Positions 39,501 to 51,833 of a stretch of DNA of 64,000 nt are shown here, piece after piece. Numbering within the stretch: the first letter of the stretch is position 1; the number at the start of each line of letters is the position of its first letter. The stretch is taken from NCBI GenBank assembly GCA_008973525.1, contig WACJ01000112.1, positions 124,001 to 188,000 on the forward strand, read 5' to 3'. The DNA is from Stenopsyche tienmushanensis. Taxonomy: Eukaryota; Arthropoda; Insecta; Trichoptera; Stenopsychidae. The notes beneath the pieces are model-generated. The model had not been told where the DNA came from. It made no database searches and saw only the letters and a program-made list of their open reading frames with translations. The translations under genes were made by a program, and so were the position numbers.

Positions 39501-40955
39501 TAAATTACATGATGAACGTATAATCATCTTTTCCTTAACATTTTGAAATAATTTATATGTATTTTAAAATAATTAGTTATTATTAAAATAGTGTGTTAAT
39601 AGTTATTCCTCACATTTGAGTTCTAGATACTTCATTTTATTTACTTTTTAGAAATACCTATGGATATTTATTGATATTAAGACCAATTAAATATTATACT
39701 AGTATTTTACCATCGTTTATATTTCAAGCAATGATTAATTAGTGCCCTAGAAGGGCTCTTTATACAGATCTTCGATGTACACTCGTTTACTCATTTTTAT
39801 GTAAGATGTAATTTTCATCATTCTTAATATTAATATTTATGTCAAATCTAAAAAGAAAAATGTTCTTATCAAAGATGATGTCTATCCAGTTGAAGATCAA
39901 TTACTTTGATATCAAATAGTATGCTTTTTACCATGCAAAAAGTTTCGTCAACATCAAACAGAAAATACAACAAAAATACGTCATAACATACGTTATTCTA
40001 GTCACGTTTAAATTATACATTGCAATTCTATTGATAGATTAAGATTGGCGTTATTCGCTGCCGAGTTTTTTAATCAATATTTTTACGATGTACTAAAGAT
40101 CTATTGAGACCTAGGTTACAATTAAATATGAAGCAGAATGGAATTGCCATTCACATTAACAAATTCTAGGTTAACACTCAAACGCGTTGTTTTTAATTAA
40201 ATTGTATGTTCAATTAAACATCATATCGTATATAAGATTATCGGCATTAATTGGCGATAATACGAATGGATTTGTTAATAATCTAAGCATAATCAATTCA
40301 ATCTATTATTAATTAATTATGTTACAATTTGTACATATATTTGCAGATGATTCAACGAGTTGATAAGCATAAAGTTGATAGGTCATAAATGTCATGAAAT
40401 GTCTTTTATCTTCAAAATGTCATATGATTTTTAATTGGCATATTACTATTTAAATTATTTTTTTTTCAATTGATAAGATTCGTCTTCTTAATGTGTCAGA
40501 TCCCATATCGAATGTCTCCATAGGAGAATTTTCTTGGAAAAGGATTTTCATGTCGTTGATCAAAAATATTATCCAGGATAATAGCACTTGATCCTGAAAT
40601 TATTTTTGAATTAAATTTATTTTAGATTGTGAAAACAGACAATTAAATTATTAATAAGACATTATTTTTACGGTAATAAAATTATATTTTCAGTACATTA
40701 ATTGAATAGAATTTTGCCTCTATATTATAACTTTTATGTTGTACACTTTTTGGTTAGTTCTTTTGCTGTTATTTTAAACACCGTTCCCATTAACATATTT
40801 ATACTTAATATCACAATTGCTTTCAATGTACTATGAGTACAAAAAAAATTGACGGTGGTTTTGAAACGAATTAGTTCATTCAGACATATTCGTGTTTCAA
40901 CGTATGAACTTTGAGTTTCTTATCTAATTTTAAATGTATATAAACGAACATTATG
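36517..40955. other. AT-rich sequence without recognisable genes
   Basis: TTAACCCTTCAAGCGCTAGC at 37,172 looks like a piggyBac-type end, but no partner was found. The 111-codon minus frame at 38,296-38,631 has no recognisable features. The stretch from 38.9 to 40.9 kb next to the trehalase 3' end is very AT-rich and empty. Confidence 0.45.
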
Positions 40956-40961
40956 TTTAAT
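40956..40961 (-). terminator. Possible trehalase polyadenylation signal ATTAAA
   Basis: ATTAAA on the minus strand begins 4 bp after the trehalase TAG. It is the second most common animal poly(A) signal. It sits unusually close to the stop and the region is AT-rich, so this could be chance. Confidence 0.25.
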
Positions 40962-40964
40962 TGA

Positions 40965-42659
40965 CTAGGAGTCTTGTGCCGTGACGGCATCGCCATATTT
41001 GTTAAGTAATTCCAATACTACACCATTTGACCATCCGAATCCACTTTGAACTACATATTCTCCACCACCGCCATAATCTCCAGGCGTTTCAGAATCGTAT
41101 TTTTCAAACATTTCTTTATTTTTTTCAAATCCTATATGATTGGCCCTCAACCAAAGTTGTGCTAAATTTTTGGCCATCTCTTTGCTTTCAGCAGTATTAA
41201 GATGATCCAATCCTTGTATTACGGCAGATTGTAGAGGTGGCCAAGCATTCGGGAAGTCCCATTGTTCACCAGTCCTTGTTAAAGACGCAGGAATACCTCC
41301 AGGATAATCTATTCCCCCTGAAGTCTTCAAATAATTCAATATTTTTGGAGCATATATCACCAACTTTTCTTGATCGACGCATTTCTTCCAAATAGGAGCA
41401 ATATTTGGTGGGAAAAAATATTTTCTAGGCTGTTGAAGCTCCATATCATAATCATACCAAATTCCATCTTCATCATTCCAAAAGACGGCATCGATAGCAT
41501 CTCTCCAATACTGAGCCAATGTCCACCATTTTTTGGCTCCCGCTTTGTTCAAAAACATGCTGTTGTAAGTCCCAACTGTCTCCAAAGCAGATGCAAAAAT
41601 CGCGTTCAAATCCACAGGTATAATTCTTTTTGTATGGATATCAGACAAATTTCCTGCATTAGAACCATTTGATAAGACAAACCATCTTCCAGAAAAATCC
41701 CAGCCACTCTCTGCAGCACTCTTGAAATCAGTATACATCTCCTGCTTTCTATCATCACCCTCCAACAAATTGGCAGCCATTAAATCCTCATAGTAAGACT
41801 CCGGTCTCGGACCTAAGCTCTCTGCAAAATATCGTAATACCGTATATTTTTGGCCATTCTTCGTCACCTCGACTGTTCTTTTCTCGGACCAAAAAGCTAG
41901 TTCCTCTTCCAACACGGAAATGTGTTCTCTTAACCAATCGACGTCATTAGTAGCTTCAAAATAGAGAGCAACCATGGATGTCAATAGAGGTGGCTGACTT
42001 CTCTCGCTGTAATAAACTCTACTTCCGTTTAAAATATGTCCGAACTTCTTCACCATAGTCATCAAATTCTCGATCATTCCCTTGGCGGTCTCAGTCATGC
42101 CGCTTATTATCAAGCCTTCAATGATCCAATACGAATCCCAATAATAAATTTCTTTGAACCTGCCCCCGGGTATGACGAAACCATTCGGTAAAGGTACAAG
42201 ACTATACCGATCTGGATTTTCAGTGACTTCTGGTTTAATTTTGCGCGCCAAAACCGGCCAAAGAGCGACCAAATCTTTAGCAAACTGTTTGAAAATCGGA
42301 TCGGTGATTTTATCCAAGAACGCTGGGCTCTCATTATAGTCCGTCGGAGTCCACTGATCTAATTCTTTCCCTTCTGCGAAATTATCTTCGACGAATTTCA
42401 CCAGCTCTTCTCTCGTCGGATTCGGCGATTTGTCGATTAATTTTTGGTAGTCTTCGAGTATTTCATCTTCGGATTTCAACATTCTAAGATCGACGAACGT
42501 TTTGGAGTCTCGGAAGAGACGCGCTGTTTGAACAGCGTGAAGAACCGGACCTTTGCAGTAAATGTTGCTGGAACAACTTGGTGGAAGAGTAGCTGATGTA
42601 TACACCAGACAGACTATTAAAAGTCCGAAAACCCGAAGAACGGATGGTAGACGAAGCAT
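40965..42659 (-). CDS. Treh1: Trehalase, secreted soluble type (Treh-1), GH37, EC 3.2.1.28
   Basis: Hydrolyses trehalose, the main insect blood sugar, to two glucose molecules. The 564-residue reading frame is intact in one coding exon. Residues 1 to about 22 form a signal peptide ending near YTSA. Both trehalase signatures are present: PGGRFKEIYYWDSY (about 164-177) and QWDFPNAWPP (about 466-475). The glycine-rich GGGGEY lies at about 530-535. By family knowledge the acid is the Asp of GWDFSGRW (about 321) and the base is the Glu of MFEKYD (about 519). N-glycosylation sequons include NGS (211 and 331) and NLS (337). The protein ends about 30 residues after the glycine-rich motif with no C-terminal membrane segment, so I call the soluble type rather than membrane-bound Treh-2. 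The ATG at 42,659 is chosen because extending the frame five codons upstream gives only a TTG and no signal-peptide gain. A splice acceptor lies 56 bp upstream of the ATG, so the 5'UTR is probably split. Confidence 0.96.
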   Translation of the reverse strand: MLRLPSVLRVFGLLIVCLVYTSATLPPSCSSNIYCKGPVLHAVQTARLFRDSKTFVDLRMLKSEDEILEDYQKLIDKSPNPTREELVKFVEDNFAEGKELDQWTPTDYNESPAFLDKITDPIFKQFAKDLVALWPVLARKIKPEVTENPDRYSLVPLPNGFVIPGGRFKEIYYWDSYWIIEGLIISGMTETAKGMIENLMTMVKKFGHILNGSRVYYSERSQPPLLTSMVALYFEATNDVDWLREHISVLEEELAFWSEKRTVEVTKNGQKYTVLRYFAESLGPRPESYYEDLMAANLLEGDDRKQEMYTDFKSAAESGWDFSGRWFVLSNGSNAGNLSDIHTKRIIPVDLNAIFASALETVGTYNSMFLNKAGAKKWWTLAQYWRDAIDAVFWNDEDGIWYDYDMELQQPRKYFFPPNIAPIWKKCVDQEKLVIYAPKILNYLKTSGGIDYPGGIPASLTRTGEQWDFPNAWPPLQSAVIQGLDHLNTAESKEMAKNLAQLWLRANHIGFEKNKEMFEKYDSETPGDYGGGGEYVVQSGFGWSNGVVLELLNKYGDAVTAQDS

Positions 42660-43147
42660 CTTGGATTGTGCCAAAAATAACTTCAGTGTTTAATACTAAA
42701 ATTCAATTTAAGAACCTGAAAATAACAACACAAATATTTATTTGACAACTTTTTAAAAATGAACATCAAAAATACAAAAATCTTATTGATATTAATCATG
42801 ATTACACATATATTTAATACATGAAAACGCTATGAATAGGTTAATTTAAACTGAATGCATTTTTAATTGAAGGTTTCAAGAATAGACTGACTATATAAAT
42901 TTGATTTTTATTGATATTTAAATTCTATTTGGGCATAATCTTTGTTACAAAATAAATATAAATGATAAGTTTATAATATTAATTATATTGCAAATTTTAT
43001 CGATTTTCAAAACATTATTAGAAACGACGCATTATAAGAATTATTCGTGTTTTGAATATTTTGAAAATAGAATGTTGAAACAATATGTTATGATGTTGAT
43101 AAGCGAGGTCTAGCAATTCGACTTAATAAAAAATAATCGTATCACTT

Positions 43148-43223
43148 ACTTATACAGCAGCTGTGCACTCTAATGAAGGAACGATCTAATTCTACGAATA
43201 TTTCGGAAGTGATGTTATTTATA
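43148..43223 (-). promoter_or_regulatory. Putative trehalase core promoter and first non-coding exon
   Basis: On the minus strand a TATAAATA box lies at 43,223-43,216. It is followed by a short stretch ending in a consensus donor, AA|GTAAGT, with exon end at 43,150 and GT at 43,149-43,148. A matching acceptor, TTATTTTCAG, ends at 42,716, leaving 56 bp before the trehalase ATG. This gives a leader exon of about 40 nt and a 434-bp 5'UTR intron (42,716-43,149). The transcription start is inferred from the usual TATA spacing. A TCATTA initiator-like hexamer at 43,176-43,171 is an alternative start. Confidence 0.45.
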
Positions 43224-45703
43224 CACTTCCATCAACTCCAGAAGCGTCACCTTCAGAGGTGGACGCTCTACAACCAACTGGGCTGGCCTTTCCTTCGTCT
43301 AACGCTTTATACGAAACGTCATTATTTATGTGTATAAGACAGACGTTATCTAGTTGGCAATCAGAACGATGACAAGTCTTATTCGCTATCAATGTTTATT
43401 GCTAAAAATTATTCAGTACAAACACTCAATCGATGATTGTTTGAAGAACATTTAATTGTATTATCTCAACGAATAAAAACCCACTTTAAAATACTATGAA
43501 AAATCGTCGCAACAATAGATTGTTGCACTCTCAAAATGAATTGGTAAAACAAATCACTACAACTCACTGCATTCAATAGATAATTTATTAGAATACAATA
43601 TTCAAATTTAACGACTAAAATGTATGGAACACTCTTACTGCGCTTAATCGGTTAATAAAACTAATAAAATATAAATGCAATATGTACTAAAATATCTCTG
43701 AATTCGAATACATATACTTTATACATATAAGGAATTGCTGAAGGATGAAACATATCAAATGACGCAGATGTGGAAAAACACACACAATTGACTCGTATCG
43801 AACTGAAACCGCGTGAAAAAAATTAAATCGCAGCGGACTGATGATAAATCAATTTTAAATTATATAAAAAACATCTTTTCTCCCCAATTTCTCTCCAAAA
43901 ATTACAAAAGCCAAATTAAAATAAACGTTTTATCATGCACGGTTTATCGGAAAATTTTGCTCAATTATGCACAAGAAACATTTGGAGAATTTATGTGGAA
44001 CATATCTATAGCTTAATTTACGCGATTTTAGTTTTTAAATTACTGAAAGTGAAAAATGTATTTATGTGTAGACATAAATGATAATTATTATAATGGTGTA
44101 AAATCGTTTAGTTTTGAGTAGCGCATCGGTAATTTTTTACGCGTTTTTTTTATATTATATCCCAATATTTTTGTATTATTTCCTTATCTTATTTTGCGCG
44201 ATTTTTCGTGTAACGTATCAATCATCTATTTTTGAACAAACTATGGAGTAATATTACAATGATTTTGATATGCAAATACAGACTATTACAAAATACATAA
44301 AGAGTATGTTGGAAAATTATTAGATTCAGCAAATAAATTATTTATTTATGGATGCTGGTAAACGAGAAGAAATTAACGCAATCAAATTAATTAATTGAAA
44401 ATTAGGTCTCGATTTAATGGGTATTTCTACTCCTTGAGAAAGTTGATCAGTTATCACTACAGCACACTCTCAAGCTATTTAAAAATCAATTAATAAGGAA
44501 AATAGACGTACTACTTGTTACTAATGATAATAATCAATTTCCAAAGCTATTTTTTATGCAATCGTCATTGTTTTTATTTTTTTTAAATCTCTACATCTAT
44601 ATGAAATTGCATCCTGATATTTCGCAATTAGGATGAGATAAAATATGTAATTGCTAATAATGTTTTGACGCATTTTAGTAATTAAGGTGACAAAAACATT
44701 TCTTGTTTTTCATCAAAATCTTGATTAATTTGTTTGTCTCAAAGATACATATTAAACAGTTTATTTTGACACCTTCATGACAAGTCTAAAGTTCAATCAT
44801 AGATTCAATGCAATGAAAATTCTTTTTTATTGGAACCCAATGCAAAGTTACATGTTTTGCTGAGGCTACAAGACGATTTTTTCATTGTGGTTTTAAGCAA
44901 TTATCATGAATGAGTTTCCATGAAATTACTATACTTATTAAACAACGACGTTGTTTGCAGTGCGTTTTATGAAATTGCCAACTAATTGTTATATTGTTCG
45001 GTATAAAATACGCTTTTTTGCAATTTCCATGCTAGCTGAATGGCTATTGATGTTTTGGAATTGATTTATGCTCATCATAAAAATATTTTTTCCCCGTGCC
45101 TATAAAACTAATTGTCGCTTACATAACGTCGTTTCGACGAAATCCACATTTTTTATACATTTTATAGCCATTCATCGTACATTTGGCCCTAATATTCATA
45201 TTTAACGATGATTTATTTAAGCGTCATTTGATGTCCATGCTTAAATAACCACATTCACATTCTGAACAGCAATTAGACAAATAGTGTAGGTTTAAATCTA
45301 AAATAAAAGCGATTGAATCGATGAAAATCTAAATTATTCGCAAATATAACAATGAAAGACCATTATGTAAATTTGTATTCATTATAAATTTTAAATATAA
45401 ATGGTTCGAAAAATTCGAATAGGGATGGAGACTCTATAGAATACATATGAATGTCAATTTTCAAAATTACTGATGAAATTGAAAGAAAATTTGCTGGAAA
45501 TTGTAAATTGGAATGTGTTTTTAAATTTAAAAGATGATATTACAGATGAAAACTATTACTAATGGAAGAAAATAAGGATGATGTAAATTTAGTGGAAATA
45601 ACATCCGGGAATCTCAAAATTTACTGGATGATAGCACTGATGAAAATGTAGGAATCCTTGTGATTGAAAATATAAAGTTAGATTTTTTAGGATTAAGTCC
45701 TTC
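43224..45703. other. AT-rich sequence upstream of trehalase
   Basis: No gene visible. The first 150 bp are less AT-rich (GCGTCACCTTCAGAGG, CTGGGCTGGCC) and may hold trehalase upstream regulatory sequence. A 67-codon plus frame at 43,813-44,016 has no features. Confidence 0.4.
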
Positions 45704-46237
45704 TAGAGCTTGTACAAAACCAACATTCTTCTAAAGCCGATTTTCGGTTTTCAGTTTCCGAACAAAACCGGTTTCCACCGGTTTTCAGGTTTTAAGAAAT
45801 ACATGGAGTATAAAATGAATCTAACAAATATATTAAAATTTTTCGAATTTAATTCAATATTGACATAGATCAATACACTGAACATTGATAAGCACTCCAT
45901 GAATCCGTAGAGAGAGTGTTTTCGTAGAAGGTTTGCATTTTACTTCCAGACTACCTATTTTAAAAATAAGAATTAATTACGAAAAAGGTTCACAACTAGT
46001 TAAAACTCTTCTGAGAAAAACATTTTCTTACCTAGACCAATGTGTCGTCACGTCGAGTGTAAGAGCATGTGCTGTTTAGTGAAAGATTTAATATTTTTTT
46101 TTCGTATAAAATTCTTAAATAATATTTTTTTTATATATTCAAAACCGGATTTCAGAATCAATAAACCGGTTTTCGAATGGTCATAATTTTTTGAAAAAAA
46201 ACGGTTTTTTCAAAACCGGTTTTGACGACAAGCCCTT
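45704..46237. mobile_element. hAT-like MITE with ACCGGT-rich ends, copy 1
   Basis: Begins TAGAGCTTGTACAAAACC, followed by CGGTTTTCAGTTTCCGAACA and AAACCGGTTTCCACCGG, and ends AACCGGTTTTGACGACAAGC CCT. Both subterminal regions are shared with the 53.6-kb copy. The flanking 8-bp duplication is degraded (about 6 of 8 matching at best). No transposase is encoded. Confidence 0.6.
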
Positions 46238-47611
46238 GGTACTTCCACTAAAATAAACATTGAAATTTAAGAAAAAAATCACAAATTATTAGATCTCTAT
46301 GCAGTTAATATTTATGCAGCCTCTTCAAAAACAAACAATAGAATATTACAGTTTTTTTGCATAAAAAAATGATCAAAGAATGTTGCTACAGAGAGATCTA
46401 AAAAGTAAAAATGTTTGAGCAATAATAATTTGCTCTTGCTCAATGATAATAAAGACAATTCTTATTGTTCAAATAAAAGATCTATGATTCGTATAACGCG
46501 ATATTTTTAAGAATTCTCTAATAAAACACATCCTTGATATATCAGCAATTAGATCGACAAGAATGTTTAGCGTTTTATTCGCTTTTTCGCTGAAATTCTC
46601 ATTTAAATCGAGACTTGCCAATCCTTTTGCAAATTGAGGAATATAGCATTGGTAAGATGTAAACAAGGTCGATGGACAGGAAAAATGGTATAACGAAAAT
46701 GTGACATTTTTAACATTAGTATGCTAGGGACACTTATAAATAAAATCACCGACAAAACTATTCCTTGACCTGCACTTTCATAAACCGTGACTAAAGCCAC
46801 TCAGCCAAAACGATGAACAACGAGGAAAAAATTCCCAATAACCTCAAAACTTCATACAACGATCCTGAGCGAAGCAAGTTATTCAACAAAATACTGTCAA
46901 AGTTGTTGTTTTTTAGAGCAGCAATCCAACAATGTATGGAATCCATTGGGATTGTATAAACAAGTTCGTTCATTTGAAACGCTTTAAAAGGCTATAAACC
47001 TCGCATACAAACAGCGAATGCTGCTAAAAATTGTAAAATAAAAATAATATCGCCATGTGTGTGCATAAAGCAGCTGTTTTGCAATATAATCTTTGTTAAA
47101 AATATTCATGCACGTATAGCAACTGAATATTTTTTTATCGTGGTCACGTCTAACTAAACGCATTAAATGATATGGAAATGGCAGAATTTTATCTATACGT
47201 TCGTAGTTGCTCGAGGGCAGGGCTACCACTTATTACTGCTTAAGATAGCCCTTTAATATCGATACGATAGCAAATAAATACATATATTTGATCGACATAT
47301 CTACCCTTATCTATTTACAAATATTAGTTCTGTAGAATGTGTGAACTACGATGATGCGTTCAGATGGAACGGCACTTACGAGTAGTAATCATCAATTTCG
47401 ATTGTGTCTATATTAATCTCATATTCATCCTGATTCGTCGCGGAAGACGCATCCGTACGTCTTGAGCCATGTGATTCTTTAAACCCGATAAATATTTTGA
47501 TTTTAGATTACAGATACCTCCACACACATAGCCTATACATTATTTGACTAAATCGTTATAAGTACGATGTTGATCTTGTAGATCAATATCTGGCGTATAA
47601 TCCATTGTTTA
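46238..47611. other. AT-rich sequence without recognisable genes
   Basis: Several short minus frames between 46,469 and 47,229 overlap in different phases, and none resembles a protein family. No repeat identified. Confidence 0.45.
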
Positions 47612-48367
47612 TTGGGAGTACAAATTAGTTCAGTTCGATTTTTTGCGGTTGAAAATGCATTTATTTCAGAACAAAATGAATGAACAGATTAATTAAAGTA
47701 TTGTCCATCGCTGGTTACTACTTTTTCCCACCTCTCAATCAATTTTCGAATTCTATTTCGAAAAAATGTCTCATCTTTTGAAGCTATCCAGTTAGGAGCC
47801 AATTTTTTATTTTACGAAAGAAGTGAACCGATATCCTGCCAAATCATGCATTACGATGAGGCACTCAATTACTTTGCTTTTGAATCATTTTCATGGATTT
47901 CAATCGTACAGAAAATACTCTCAATGATTCTGCAAGTTCCTCTTGCATTTGACTCGAATCTTAATCGAGTGATGCTTCCAATTCTTTGTCTTTGATTTTT
48001 TGGCTATCCAGATCAATCAGAGAAATCACCGTTCTTGATACGCTGAAACCATTCCCTACATGATTTATCAGTTAGAACATTGTCACCATAAACTTCCACA
48101 AGCATTCGATACGCTTCAACCGAACTTTTCTTCCAATTAAAGCAGAAAACAAAAACATCTCGCAAATGCTGCTTAGTTAACACAAAATTTGACATATTCA
48201 ACATAATAAAAAACAAGGTATCGTATGAAACTCAAAGCGATATAAACTGATTATTATTGACAGATGTCTAACCTCTCTGAAATCAACAAAATCAGCTGTC
48301 TCTATGAAATATTCATAATAGCCAGAACTACCTTTTGAAAACGGACCGAACTAATTTGCACTCCTAA
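47612..48367 (-). mobile_element. Mariner element, internally deleted, 756 bp
   Basis: Inverted ends TTGGGAGTACAAATTAGTTC (left) and, on the other strand, TTAGGAGTGCAAATTAGTTC (right) are flanked by TA on both sides (47,610-47,611 and 48,368-48,369). On the minus strand the transposase N-terminal helix-turn-helix is readable (48,013-48,216: LTKQHLRDVF, YRMLVEVYGDN, CREWFQRIKNGDF). The extreme C-terminus follows near 47,690-47,810 (NWIASKDETFFRNRIRKL, ERWEKVVTSDGQYF). The catalytic DDD region between them is deleted (autonomous mariners are about 1.3 kb). Confidence 0.88.
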
Positions 48368-49074
48368 TATAAAAACAATGAAGTATTCGAAGAGTTGTTT
48401 TATCTTTTACACTGTGCTTTATTTAATTCGTTTCGCGTATTTAAAAAATCAATCGTATAATATATCAAAATTTAAATTTGATAATTTCATGTTTAATATG
48501 GCTAAATATTAATTGGAAAGTCCTACGACCGAAGATGCAAAAATAGCAAACCAATCTACACTATCTATGTTTGAAAACACTACGCGTATCACAGTTTAAA
48601 ACCTACTGCTATGTTTGCATATTTCTATACAGTAATGTTTTAAATATTTTCTCCATTTTTTTCTAGAAACTACTTTCTAACTAAAAAGTTAGAGCATTCT
48701 TCCAAAAATACGCCCCGCGTCAATCAAAAGACAACTCCGACGATAATGTGTTAATAGATGCGCCGCGCAAAGAAAAGATTAAAGATTATAAAAATCGTGC
48801 AATTAAATCGTTGATAACAATACTCATATTTGTATAATAAATGGAAACATTTTCTGCTTACAAACCTTAAGTTTATGTTTAAGCAGATGTGAATATAATG
48901 GCATGCAAAATATGTTTTTAAATAAATAAACATATTCAGAACCAAAAACGATGATAAAACACATATTTTTCATACTACAACAACATATAATCAGTTTACT
49001 TTATTACCAGAAAAGTATTGTGTGAGGAATTCAATATTTATCAAATTCTAACAAATAATTACTTATTTTTAAGT
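48368..49074. other. AT-rich sequence, nothing recognisable
   Basis: No gene or repeat seen. A 64-codon minus frame at 48,751-48,945 has no features. Confidence 0.45.
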
Positions 49075-49430
49075 TTAAATCCCTAAACGACTGCTGCCAA
49101 TGTTCCCAAATAAGAATTTATAAAAATTTATATATACAGTTTTCCGGGTTTCATCTGACGGGTGATACTCATGAACAAATTTCTTTCGCGAACTCCCTCT
49201 TGAGTAAATTTTTTTTCGCGGACCCTTCTTGAACAAATTTTTTTTTTTGACGAACCCCATTCCAGCCCTTTTGACTTAATTTTTCAAAGAAACAAACATT
49301 TCTTGTTCAAATATAGGTCAAAATAAATCTTCATATAACATTTTCTGTAAGTAATTCCACGAAAATATCTTGTTCAAGTATAGATAAATATTTTTTTATA
49401 TCTTCGCGGACCCCTGTTTAAAAACCGCTG
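49075..49430 (-). mobile_element. Decayed hAT-like element end
   Basis: On the minus strand it begins CAGCGGTTTTTAAACAGGGG TCCGCG, a typical hAT end. Degenerate internal copies of the TCGCGGACCC / GAACAAATTT pair recur at about 49,180-49,260. No clear second end. A 61-codon minus frame over it is a shadow. Confidence 0.45.
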
Positions 49431-49530
49431 CCCTAGATGTTTGAGCTACAAGTCCATCTACTAAATCACGGGATTACCTATAGGTATATCCACTGGTGTA
49501 AATATTGCCCCGTAAAAAAGGATTGATTTA
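49431..49530. other. Short spacer with possible tRNA-like scrap
   Basis: Spacer between the decayed hAT-like end and a mariner-type element. GATGTTTGAGCTACAAGTCC resembles a fragment of a SINE head but is too short to assign. Confidence 0.25.
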
Positions 49531-50158
49531 TTAGGGCATGTCACATGAACGTTCGGAATTCGTAGGTGAGAATTAAAATAACACAACAGTATCTCCATTA
49601 TCTGCATTAGCCTTGTGTCAATAAGAAACTAAGTTACTTATTTGATTTTTATAAAAGTCAGCGCTTTTAGAACTAATAAATTCTTCGAACTCTTGAATTA
49701 GTTAACCAATGATCTGGATCTAGATTTTAATATTTCTTATTGAGGTGAAATGTCAAGAAATAGACACAATACTGACTAATTCACAAGCAATTTCTTGAAC
49801 TGTTGTGTATGGATTTACTTCCATTATGGCTTTTAAATCTTCATCGCTAATGACAGTGTTCTTTTTCGAGACTCATTGTTGAAATTCATATTACCGAAAA
49901 TATTTTTTTGTGCCATTTTTTAATTGTTTTCTCACAAACAGATCTTTCTTCGACATCTTTATTGATATTTTAATCTACTTTTACTGTGTTAATTTGAACA
50001 CATGTTGACGCCATCTTATTGAAAGCCATAAAAAAAACAATTAGCAAAAATAACTCTGTATTTTAAAGACATTTGAAAACTATAGAACTTTTGTCGATTT
50101 CAATCACGTTTGATCTTTGACTAACTGAAATTCCGACTCTTCATGTGACATTCCCTTA
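49531..50158 (-). mobile_element. Mariner-type element with partial transposase, 628 bp
   Basis: Left end TTAGGGCATGTCACATGAAC and right end (other strand) TAAGGGAATGTCACATGAAG are imperfect inverted repeats of over 30 bp. They are flanked by TA (49,529-49,530 and 50,159-50,160). On the minus strand a decayed helix-turn-helix reads SDEDLKAIMEVNPYTTVQEI (near 49,790-49,850), as in the second DNA-binding part of mariner transposases. The catalytic core is missing. A 238-bp relative lies at 16,449. Confidence 0.72.
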
Positions 50159-51833
50159 TAAATTTAGCTCATACGTAAATTAAAGTATAGCGAAATACAT
50201 ATAAAATGCATTTTAATTTAATTGAAAATATACAAAGTTTCACTGGGGAAATTCTTTGATCATAGGAAGCATCCATGCTTTCGTTTGAAAATTCAAAGTG
50301 ATGTTTTGAATGCGTAAAGCTTACAGAGGAAACATTTGCGATTATATTGGCAAAGAGACTACAATTGGATTTAGTTCTTCAAAATGTCAACATAAATGGA
50401 AATAGTTTCAACAAAAGCAACGAAGAGTACTTCGATTCATTCTTCCGGTGTGCACAAAACTAAAATACACGCCAGAGCTCGGTCGCATATTTAATTATGC
50501 AAATTTGAACTTGAATTTCGATCGATGAAGGCCAAAAGTCGAACTCACATGTTCACCGGTCGAAAAATATGATTTGCCTTGGTGACAACAATGGCATAAA
50601 TTTCAATAATATACCGAGGAAGTAAAAAATGTTTTATTTTCGTCTTAAAGAACGAAAGTGACGACTAAAGATCCTCAGATATGAAGCGACCTTACGGTGT
50701 TTGAACTCTTAATGAATCAAAAGAGCATTCTTCATTATTCCATCCTCGTATTACCAACAATGTCAAACTAGTATTTCCTTATGATGCCAAGACGTGGCCT
50801 AAGGATGAAAAGTTGTCACTAAATTACGATAAGTAACTTTTGGCGAAAATAAACACGTCAAAGAGTACCAAAAAAATTCACATGAATTTGGCATGGCGAT
50901 TGTCATAATTTATTTCCGCATGAAGTCACCTAATGAACTATTAATCATCAACTCTAATGTTATTCAATTGTTAATTATACAACAATGACGTGAATATGAA
51001 CGTAATTTGAATAGAACAATCAACCCAAATGTCATATATGTCATTAATATCAACTGACATGTTTTTGTTAAAAACCCGCGATAAAAAGGCAAATAACATA
51101 AATATTCTTATACTTATACAACTATTTTATATCTTTAATTTTTTAATAGATATGTAGAGCTCCTTGAAATTATGTAGAACACGGCAACGACATGCAATAA
51201 ATATAAGAACGCTTAGATAGAGTCACATGGTGACTATTCAAATTTTTGATAACACTTAACATCTAAAATTCCCCACATATTAAATAGTATATATTCGAAT
51301 AAAATCTATCGAAACCAGTGGCTCTAATGGCGACTAGCTTTGTATATTTATTTTAATCTCAAATACTGTTATTAGGACGACCGGAAAGTAATATAAATTT
51401 GAGATTCATCCTTGCATTGAAGCTAACGAAGTAACGAATCAAATTGCAGATACGCATAGAAATTATCAATTTTTAACGAGTCATACGTGGTTCAAAAAAA
51501 TAAAATGGTCAGGAACGTTTCTTGAATGAGAAGGCCTAATAAATTGGACGATGGTGACATTGATGGAATCAGATCATAATCAGACAATCGAGAAATTATC
51601 AATTAAGTATTGATTGTCGCTAATCGCACTAGATAAATGAAGAACAATCTGTACATACCCTTTATCCAGGCATGAAATCTGAATAAAAGTATTAATTTTG
51701 ACTTGAAATGAGAAATCTAATTTACCAATTATTTTTTGTAATAAAGAATGCCAAAAATATGCATTGCAGTAATACATGCCAAAAGTAGAAACTTAAAAAT
51801 CTGATCCAAACATGTTATATTATTATATACATA
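50159..51833. other. AT-rich sequence without recognisable genes
   Basis: No gene visible. A less AT-rich part at 50,390-50,800 matches nothing in the window. A 65-codon minus frame at 51,580-51,777 has no features. Confidence 0.45.

Noticed and set aside
42660..42674. Trehalase start five codons upstream
   Set aside because: The codon there is TTG, not ATG, and the signal peptide begins naturally at the ATG at 42,659.
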